Origin: Desulfuromonadales bacterium
GTDB taxonomy: Bacteria > Desulfobacterota > Desulfuromonadia > Geobacterales > Pseudopelobacteraceae
Assembly (NCBI GenBank): GCA_013349405.1
Contig: DUZS01000028.1
Coordinates: 1 to 49,052 of the forward strand
DNA length: 49,052 bases
Direction of reading: 5' to 3'
The translations under genes were made by a program, and so were the position numbers. Positions 44,104 to 49,052 of this stretch are shown in pieces. Under the pieces are notes generated by a model. It did no database searches. It was not told the origin of the DNA and saw only the letters and a program-made list of their open reading frames with translations. Numbering within the stretch: the first letter of the stretch is position 1; every line of letters starts with the position of its first letter.

Positions 44104-46515
44104 TCATTTTCCGCAACACTTTTTGAATTTTTTACCACTGCCACAGCTGCAGGGATCATTGCGCCCCACTTTGGCCGGGGCGCCGAACATGCTCTGACTG
44201 AGTGAAGGACCGGGGAAGGAGATGCGCTTTTTGTAATCATTGTAACCGGCTACGTAGGCGTTTATAAACTCACTTCGCTCATTGGGCTTAATATGATGAA
44301 AGACAACATTCGGCAGATGCCGTGCTCCCTCGTGCAGGGCAAAGAATGCTTTCTGATAATTGCCCTTTTGCTGTTCAAGCTGAGAAAGCTCAAACCACCC
44401 CTCGATCAGACGTGGTTCAATACGCACCGCTTCTTCATAACAGTCTGCAGCCTTGTCAAAACGCTTGATAAATCTGAGAATGTTCGCATACCCGAGCTGC
44501 AACTCGACCTTGGTCGGATGCCTGGCAATTTCCTTCTTATAAAGTGTAATAGCGTCAGTCAATCCCATCTCTCTCCCCATGGCGGTTAAGTGTGGCACAA
44601 TGGTGAGGGGTGAATCTTCTTCTGCTGCCATTCTGGCAATCTTGTCCTTGATTAACGTAAGCCGTATCAGTTCAACCGTTACTACCATCGAACCGGAAGA
44701 TGTAAGCGCAAGCGTATCTTCCCTGCCACAACCAAGACAGTTGAGATCATCGGCAATAAACGGTTTTGGCTCTGTCTGGCTGACAAACACCGACTCAACG
44801 GCATAATGAGAAATATCGCCGCAGGCACTGCATACCATCTCAAGATTCAGCTCATCCCGCGTTATTTTTCCCAGATCGCTGATGTCGAGAGCCGCCCGCC
44901 GTTCGGCGTCTTCTGCTTCGTAGGCAAGATACTCTTCTTCCAGAGCGGCAAGCTCTTCCGATTCGATCCCATGTAGCTTGTTCAGAATCAGGTAAGCGCG
45001 ATCAATCTCGCTCTGCCCTTTGCCGGTCAATGGCGCAAGGCGTGCGATAAAGCGCTGATCCGGAAGTGCTTCAATAGCTGATGCCAGAGTCTCCTTATCT
45101 GATTTTGCCAGCTCATCGAAATGGCGCTCAAAGTATGCCACAGCCAGTTCACTGCCGCTCTTTTCGAGAATGCCCTCCAGATAATAATGCTTATCTTCCT
45201 GATTAGACTCCAGCACTGTGATGATTGCACTCACCGCCTCCTCACCAAACCCGACCAGTGCCGTGGCGCACGCTTCACAGAGCAGGTCAAAATCTGCATG
45301 CGTAGCGTCAATTAACGGTGGGATAAACTCCCGATAGCGGAGTTGTCCCATAATTTCGGCAATACGCACTGAGCCGTACATGTCCCTCTGTTCTTCAAGT
45401 GCTTCGGTCAAGCGGGCAACCGCCTGAGCTCTTTCCAGCGTGGTAAAATGAGCGACAATAGCGTCTGTGACCGGCACATCCTGCAGATTCGTCGTCAGAA
45501 AGGAAAGTATGGCGTCAGTTTCATCCATGGCTGGTTCCGGATTCGCAACCCATGCAGCTGCGGCAATACAGGCAGGAAACAGCGCGAACAGGCCGGTGGC
45601 TGCATCGTGTTCGTCAAGGTCCGGAATGTTCTGCCAGATATCCCGGCAGGCATCAAGTACCAGGATCACCCTCTCCGGCAGGCGCTGCTTATGCTGCTCA
45701 TAAAAAGCCAACGCAGGGCGATATTCGAGGTTACCAAGTTTTCTGATAACGTCATCCAATTCGACCGCAAGTATGCTCGGTACAAACAACGGGATCTCTG
45801 CAAACTTCGGGACAATGTACCCTTCCCATTCATCCTGAATCATCGTGAGTGGTTCGGTCGTGCCCATCAAAGTACCCATCAGAAATTTAAGATCACTATC
45901 GATGGCATCCAGTTTCAGCTCCGGCATGGCAGTAGCAATTATCCTGATAAGATCAAGTAGCTGGAGATGATGCGCATTCCAGGCTAGATCCGTCAGCACA
46001 ATCGTCATTGTCGGGTTTCGCGTTGGGTACCCGGCTTTATTATAAAATTCCTTCATGCACGCGTCGGCAAATTGTCTCAGCATCAGTTCCGGCAATTCAC
46101 CCGCTGCTCCGATTATGGCGTATAACCGTTCCGGTTCGTGCGGTGACTGCTGCAAAAATTCCAGAAATATCTCCAGAGCACGTTCGGGCCAATGCCGGGC
46201 CAGCAAACCCAGGGGGTAAGAGGAATTCCAGGCGGGAAGATCCCGCCATATGTCAGCCAGAAAAGGGAGATGCGGCTGCAACAGATCATCCGGCAGTTCG
46301 CGGAACAGGCATAGCAACAGAAAATCGTCAGTGAACTCGGACATCAGTAAACTGATGGTTGCTTCATCGAACAGGGCACGTATCGCCATGTCAGCAGAAG
46401 TTTCATTCCACCGACGCAGATCTCTGATATTGGCAAGCGCCCACTGCGCGATCAGGGGGTCACGGGTGTGAATCTGGCTGAATGGAATGCCTGCAAATGA
46501 TGGTGTGGTGTTCAT
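44104..46515 (-). CDS. Large helical-repeat protein with C-terminal SEC-C motif
   Basis: The frame opens at 46551; the ATG at 46515 follows CGAGGCCACC and gives 803 residues. Most of it is HEAT-like or alpha-solenoid sequence (for example [26 protein letters not shown]). A small cysteine region (CSACG and CLGCG, about residues 595-640) may bind zinc. TPR-like helices follow ([28 protein letters not shown]). The last 20 residues form a SEC-C zinc motif, [22 protein letters not shown] tails are adaptor motifs also found in SecA. The function is unknown. It is the last gene before the attC-bounded cassette region. Confidence 0.8.
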   Translation of the reverse strand: MNTTPSFAGIPFSQIHTRDPLIAQWALANIRDLRRWNETSADMAIRALFDEATISLLMSEFTDDFLLLCLFRELPDDLLQPHLPFLADIWRDLPAWNSSYPLGLLARHWPERALEIFLEFLQQSPHEPERLYAIIGAAGELPELMLRQFADACMKEFYNKAGYPTRNPTMTIVLTDLAWNAHHLQLLDLIRIIATAMPELKLDAIDSDLKFLMGTLMGTTEPLTMIQDEWEGYIVPKFAEIPLFVPSILAVELDDVIRKLGNLEYRPALAFYEQHKQRLPERVILVLDACRDIWQNIPDLDEHDAATGLFALFPACIAAAAWVANPEPAMDETDAILSFLTTNLQDVPVTDAIVAHFTTLERAQAVARLTEALEEQRDMYGSVRIAEIMGQLRYREFIPPLIDATHADFDLLCEACATALVGFGEEAVSAIITVLESNQEDKHYYLEGILEKSGSELAVAYFERHFDELAKSDKETLASAIEALPDQRFIARLAPLTGKGQSEIDRAYLILNKLHGIESEELAALEEEYLAYEAEDAERRAALDISDLGKITRDELNLEMVCSACGDISHYAVESVFVSQTEPKPFIADDLNCLGCGREDTLALTSSGSMVVTVELIRLTLIKDKIARMAAEEDSPLTIVPHLTAMGREMGLTDAITLYKKEIARHPTKVELQLGYANILRFIKRFDKAADCYEEAVRIEPRLIEGWFELSQLEQQKGNYQKAFFALHEGARHLPNVVFHHIKPNERSEFINAYVAGYNDYKKRISFPGPSLSQSMFGAPAKVGRNDPCSCGSGKKFKKCCGK

Positions 46516-46595
46516 GGTGGCCTCGTTATCGAATATTGCCTTGTAAAGCAACCCTTAAGCTCCCCTGATGCGCTTGATTCAAGGCTCTCGTGGTA

Positions 46596-46656
46596 GCTCA
46601 ACGGCTCGGCAGAACACCTGCCGGTTTTTAGGGCAGGTGCTTCTGTCTGGTTATAC
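46596..46656 (-). repeat. Integron-type attC site A
   Basis: On the minus strand the 61 bases read: R'' GTATAAC (46656-46650), spacer CAGA, L'' CAGAA (46645-46641), extrahelical G (46640), stem CACCTGCC, loop CTAAAAACC, stem GGCAGGTG, L' TTCTG (46614-46610), spacer CCGAGCC, R' GTTGAGC (46602-46596). R' fits GTTRRRY. The site begins 3 bases after the stop of the 132-residue gene, the usual place for an attC. It aligns base for base with site B, with covarying stems. Confidence 0.85.
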
Positions 46657-46659
46657 ATT

Positions 46660-47058
46660 TCAGCTTGGAGCTAGTTGAGAACATTTAGGACACCGGTAAA
46701 TTCCGTACTCAGAATTATGAACACCTAAATCAGATAGATTGTCAGGAAAGCATTTCGCGCAGTACTTACCGCCTTTTGTTTTGTGGCTGTAGTAGTGTCT
46801 AAGTTCATCAAAATTGTAGTCTTCTTTTCTAACCCTATATTTCAACTTCAATATTATAAGAGAGGATATTAATGCTGATACCAATATCAGTGATACAGCT
46901 AATGCTGTTACTTGTTGTTCCTTTGTTAGTATTTTATCAAAGTCGAAAGGATAAGTTGCCGGAGCGTGAGCAAGCAGCCATACTATTAGGGATGTGGATA
47001 TCAACCATACTATTCGCTGTTGAATGTCTTTTAGAAGGAGTTCGATGATTTTATGCAT
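46660..47058 (-). CDS. Two-helix membrane protein with C-terminal zinc ribbon, unknown function
   Basis: This 132-residue protein has two likely membrane helices, about residues 16-31 (IVWLISTSLIVWLLAH) and 48-71 (VTALAVSLILVSALISSLIILKL). A cytoplasmic or external tail has two cysteine pairs, CAKC and CPKC (about residues 98 and 124), typical of a small zinc ribbon. GAGGG lies 9 bases before the ATG. I do not recognise the family. It is the attC-proximal gene of the predicted cassette and ends three bases before site A. Confidence 0.75.
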   Translation of the reverse strand: MHKIIELLLKDIQQRIVWLISTSLIVWLLAHAPATYPFDFDKILTKEQQVTALAVSLILVSALISSLIILKLKYRVRKEDYNFDELRHYYSHKTKGGKYCAKCFPDNLSDLGVHNSEYGIYRCPKCSQLAPS

Positions 47059-47101
47059 TGAAAATTTCCCTCGTTATTTCTGTTCTAACTTGGTTTTAAA
47101 G

Positions 47102-47123
47102 CGTCACCTAATTAAGGGTGACG
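47102..47123 (-). terminator. Small hairpin at the end of the secreted-protein gene
   Basis: CGTCACC (47102-47108) pairs with GGTGACG (47117-47123) around an AT-rich loop that includes the gene's stop codon. On the minus strand TTTAAAA follows, so termination would be weak. It lacks R boxes and an extrahelical base and is not an attC. Confidence 0.4.
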
Positions 47124-47623
47124 GTAGTAAGTGTGACTCCATCAGATATCAATAACTTCTTGAATTTCAACCGGCGAAGGTCAGATAATAGTTTGTTGTC
47201 ATTTGCCAATCTTTTTCTTAAAGCACAGTTAATTTTCAGGGTGGTATTACCTTTACCCTGTACCGAGACTGTGCCACGAATTCCTTTATAATCGAGTTCT
47301 GTCTCGTAGTACTTTGCAAAGTTCTTTCTGTCTTCAATTTGCCCGACTGCTTCGTACTTTATATCCTCTCCAGCCTCTTTTTTCTCAAGTGCTGGGAGCT
47401 TAGCATATATCCGTTGGGCTTCTTTGTACTCTGGAGCAGTTTTAGGGATGGCATCCAGCTGAATCCTTGCTACATGAGGTTGGCCGTATTTCAAGAACCT
47501 TTTTGCGTCAGCTAGGTGTTCTGCAGGTGATTTATTATAAAACGCAGGACTTGCATTCTCGTTAGCAAACGCTGATTGAGCAAAAATAGTCATACAAAGA
47601 AATGCTACAGCAAGCAGCCTCAT
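47108..47623 (-). CDS. Secreted or periplasmic protein of unknown function
   Basis: The frame opens at 47707, but those codons overlap the predicted attC. The ATG at 47623 with AGAGGAG upstream gives 171 residues. A Sec signal peptide (MRLLAVAFLCMTIFAQSAFA) is followed by a helical segment, SPAEHLADAKRFLKYGQPHVARIQLDAIPKTAPEYKEAQRIYAKLP, resembling a TPR-type hairpin. A strand-rich end follows (ELDYKGIRGTVSVQGKGNTTLKINC). I do not recognise the family. It is the first gene of the predicted cassette, 50 bases before the membrane zinc-ribbon gene. Confidence 0.75.
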   Translation of the reverse strand: MRLLAVAFLCMTIFAQSAFANENASPAFYNKSPAEHLADAKRFLKYGQPHVARIQLDAIPKTAPEYKEAQRIYAKLPALEKKEAGEDIKYEAVGQIEDRKNFAKYYETELDYKGIRGTVSVQGKGNTTLKINCALRKRLANDNKLLSDLRRLKFKKLLISDGVTLTTVTLN

Positions 47624-47694
47624 ATATTTCTCCTCTTGGGTAATTGTGCCTACTACGGAGCACTCCGTTATTTTCTGGGGTTTTCGGTTTTGTT

Positions 47695-47754
47695 GTATAA
47701 CGGGCATGAAGTTGACCCGCCGGTTTTTGGGCGGGTCGAACTTTCTGGTTGGAA
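47695..47754 (-). repeat. Integron-type attC site B
   Basis: On the minus strand the 60 bases read: R'' TTCCAAC (47754-47748), spacer CAGA, L'' AAGTT (47743-47739), extrahelical C (47738), stem GACCCGCC, loop CAAAAACC, stem GGCGGGTC, L' AACTT (47713-47709), spacer CATGCCC, R' GTTATAC (47701-47695). The plan is identical to site A, but the L stems and inner stems have changed on both sides to keep pairing. R'' and R' here come from different cassettes, which explains their poor match. Confidence 0.85.
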
Positions 47755-47853
47755 ATTTTCTTTTTCGCCATTGTTTATATGAATTTTGTCAAAGGCGTAG
47801 GTTTTGACACCTCACTGCTATTAGTTTTGATGAGGCTTAAATGTGTCATTGAA

Positions 47854-48021
47854 TTATAAAGTGCATCTGAAACATATCCACTTTGTTTCCAATTTGTCAT
47901 AATCCATTTCATTTCCGCATGTCGAACAAGTAGGCGTATTTTCTGCCTGCTCACATTTTGAGTTATCGCCATAAACATATTGAAGTGCAAGCAAGTCTTC
48001 CAGCAAGTCGGGTTTATTCAT
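47854..48021 (-). CDS. Small zinc-ribbon protein, 55 aa
   Basis: This short ORF begins MNKPDLLEDLLALQYVYGDN and has two CxxC pairs, C32-C35 (CSTC) and C50-C53 (CFRC), with 14 residues between, a rubredoxin-like or zinc-ribbon spacing. GAGG lies 8 bases before its ATG, which is 12 bases after the stop of the upstream GIY-YIG gene, so the two are probably co-translated. It overlaps a longer frame without such signals, which I consider spurious. The function is unknown; it could be a partner or antitoxin-like regulator of its neighbour, but nothing in the sequence proves this. Confidence 0.65.
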   Translation of the reverse strand: MNKPDLLEDLLALQYVYGDNSKCEQAENTPTCSTCGNEMDYDKLETKWICFRCTL

Positions 48022-48032
48022 AAGTGGCCTCG

Positions 48033-48944
48033 TTAAATATCAAACTTTTGGTTTGCATGATACTCAGCTTCTTCCCAGCTCATTTTAAGATTTTCGGCAA
48101 GAAAGTTTTTATAATTTGTTACAAAATCGAAAACTCCTTCCCATCGTACTCTTTGTCGTTCAGTTCGTTGCCTAAAAGCGTTAGACTGAAAGAGTAAATC
48201 CCAATGCCTTTTAGCTTCTGCTGTATTGTTAGTTTCTCCGAAATATGAAGCCAATGCCGCATATGACAGCTCGTATCCGTGTTTTAACGCTATTCTATGA
48301 CATTCAAGCCCTTTACCAGCATGACCTTGCCTATATCCATTTAAAGCATTATCGTTACCGAAAAGTTTGTGAAATATTGTTTTTCGCTCAAATTGTATCG
48401 GAATTCGACCAATCCCTTGTGCCTCAAAAAGATGTATAAATCCTTGTTCATAATAAGCTCTAACACATCCCTTTTCCGCTGCCTTTCTATACATATCTAG
48501 AGCTTTATCGACGTCGAGGTCATAGTTTGGTGTTTTCATATATTTATCTGCTTCTCGGACTAAATCAGCCCAGTCAGCACTATTGCTTTGAACTTTTGCT
48601 ACTTGTTTAATTTTAGACGCGGATAATGCTTTTTCGGACGCTATCCCTATGAAATCCGCTGTAGATTTTATAGCATTAATAGCTTCCTGGAGAGGAGCTT
48701 GGAAAAATTCCCGATTACTGCTTACACGAAATCCCTTTTTTTCGAGTATTCCGTGTGCATACTTCTCGCCTAGATCACAATCGGCTATACATACACTGTG
48801 GGCAACCATAAACTGCATCGGAACGCCGGTTGCAGAAGATAGTTCATTTGCCCTTTTGTCTGGGTTTGTGGTTGTTTTACCTACCTTAACAAGCCCTTCT
48901 AAAGCTGGATTTATAAGTGCGTAAATATAACCAGGGTTTCCCAT
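48033..48944 (-). CDS. GIY-YIG-like (T5orf172/MUG113 type) protein with Sel1-like repeats
   Basis: This 303-residue protein starts GYIYALINPALEGLVKVGKT, the strand pair of a GIY-YIG nuclease fold in its T5orf172/MUG113 variant. ANELSSATGVPMQF, a histidine in YAHGILEKKGFRV and the acidic NREFFQAPL near residue 80 complete the domain. After a linker, Sel1/TPR-like helices follow (ALDMYRKAAEKGCVRAYYEQGFIHL and GLECHRIALKHGYELSYAALASYFG). Related proteins occur in phages and mobile regions. GAGG precedes the ATG, three bases after the stop of a further gene. It is AT-rich. Confidence 0.78.
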   Translation of the reverse strand: MGNPGYIYALINPALEGLVKVGKTTTNPDKRANELSSATGVPMQFMVAHSVCIADCDLGEKYAHGILEKKGFRVSSNREFFQAPLQEAINAIKSTADFIGIASEKALSASKIKQVAKVQSNSADWADLVREADKYMKTPNYDLDVDKALDMYRKAAEKGCVRAYYEQGFIHLFEAQGIGRIPIQFERKTIFHKLFGNDNALNGYRQGHAGKGLECHRIALKHGYELSYAALASYFGETNNTAEAKRHWDLLFQSNAFRQRTERQRVRWEGVFDFVTNYKNFLAENLKMSWEEAEYHANQKFDI

Positions 48945-48947
48945 TAT

Positions 48948-49052
48948 TCACCTCATATTTTGTTTTATACGCTTTGCTAAACATTTCTTCTGTATTTCTA
49001 GCGAGTTTACAATATGCTGATTAATTATTTGTTCGTATGCATCAATCTCTGT
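48948..49052 (-). CDS. C-terminal end of an unknown protein (partial)
   Basis: An open frame enters from the window edge and ends with TGA at 48950-48948, giving 34 residues: TEIDAYEQIINQHIV then NSLEIQKKCLAKRIKQNMR. It is helical and ends in a basic stretch. The stop lies 3 bases before the ATG of the GIY-YIG gene, and the sequence before that ATG (ATGAGG) lies within this frame. A co-transcribed gene is therefore likely. The family cannot be told from so little. Confidence 0.5.
   Translation of the reverse strand, partial: TEIDAYEQIINQHIVNSLEIQKKCLAKRIKQNMR

Larger units (their letters stand above)
46602..47700 (-). mobile_element. Predicted integron gene cassette, 1099 bp
   Basis: Cutting both attC sites at the canonical G/TT position in R' releases minus-strand bases 47700 to 46602. 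The cassette would begin TTATAC and end ...G. Joined as a circle it gives R' GTTATAC, the exact complement of its own R'' GTATAAC, as expected for a true cassette. Cargo is a secreted-protein gene and a membrane zinc-ribbon gene, both oriented toward the attC. It is AT-rich compared with neighbouring chromosome genes. Confidence 0.75.

Noticed and set aside
46590-46660. Sequence resembling a tRNA D arm (GGTAGCTCAACGG) before a stem-loop
   Set aside because: There is no T arm, no acceptor pairing and no normal anticodon loop; GCTCAAC is explained as the attC R' box.
47102-47123. Hairpin between the secreted-protein and zinc-ribbon genes as a third attC
   Set aside because: It has no R boxes, no L stem and no extrahelical base, and it includes the stop codon; it is more likely a simple 3' hairpin.
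47562-47771. Open frame of 69 codons on the minus strand with a basic N-terminus
   Set aside because: It runs straight through the attC-like structure at 47695-47754 and into the signal-peptide gene in another frame; the covarying stem-loop explains the sequence better.
47775-47990. Open frame of 71 codons on the minus strand between the GIY-YIG gene and attC site B
   Set aside because: It has no ribosome site and overlaps, in another frame, the 55-residue ORF with a good GAGG, a 12-base spacing to the previous stop and two CxxC pairs.

Overview
The window looks like chromosomal DNA of a Desulfuromonadales (Geobacter/Pelobacter-type) deltaproteobacterium. This is inferred from gene content and order: parA-parB next to an F-ATPase operon that starts with a b' subunit and lacks the a and c subunits, an enlarged PstC/PstA pair, a two-MshEN-domain PilB/GspE ATPase, HDOD and SEC-C proteins, and a propionyl/methylmalonyl-CoA gene set. 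No search was run, so the taxonomy is inference.

Layout. Positions 1-5637 (+) hold a phosphate operon: the end of pstS, then pstC, pstA, pstB and phoU. metH (-) follows tail-to-tail with its stop codon abutting that of phoU. A divergent ovoA (ovothiol synthase, +) comes next. From 11.5 to 15.8 kb are a PilB/GspE-type ATPase and mutS2 (-), then an HDOD protein (+), a small secreted protein (-) and tRNA-Ser(GGA) (+). From 17.8 to 21.2 kb is a minus-strand run of four genes: an unknown protein, an O-methyltransferase, a QueG-like Fe-S protein and a YhcC-like radical SAM protein. From 21.3 to 29.2 kb are parA-parB and the ATP synthase genes b', b, delta, alpha, gamma, beta, epsilon. Two envelope genes with strong promoters follow (a secreted beta-propeller-like protein and a porin). 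From 32.9 to 46.5 kb is a long co-directional minus-strand series: a SEC-C protein, trmFO, a GlcF-like Fe-S protein, an XRE-cupin regulator, carboxyltransferase, biotin carboxylase/BCCP, methylmalonyl-CoA mutase and methylmalonyl-CoA epimerase. The last four make a propionyl-CoA to succinyl-CoA route, with the regulator immediately upstream.

Two accessory systems stand out. First, the intergenic gaps of the 33-43 kb operon carry four copies of one inverted-repeat element whose ends begin AATAACACGGAGCAACGGAG. One copy encodes a GxxExxY-family PD-(D/E)XK nuclease-like protein and three are short, non-coding copies. They sit on or next to stop codons inside an operon and create false N-terminal extensions for neighbouring genes. 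A hairpin with a related design (AACGCAA type) lies between parB and atpX, and GC-rich palindromes lie at three more gene junctions.

Second, the AT-rich right end (46.6-49 kb) carries two matching 60-61 bp stem-loops with the full architecture of integron attC recombination sites, including covarying stems and an extrahelical base at the same position. They bound a 1099-bp unit whose reconstructed R boxes are exactly complementary. This suggests the distal end of a chromosomal integron cassette array, or of a cassette cluster without an integrase. Its cargo encodes a membrane zinc-ribbon protein, a secreted protein, a 55-residue zinc-ribbon protein and a GIY-YIG/Sel1 protein. No integrase is in the window.
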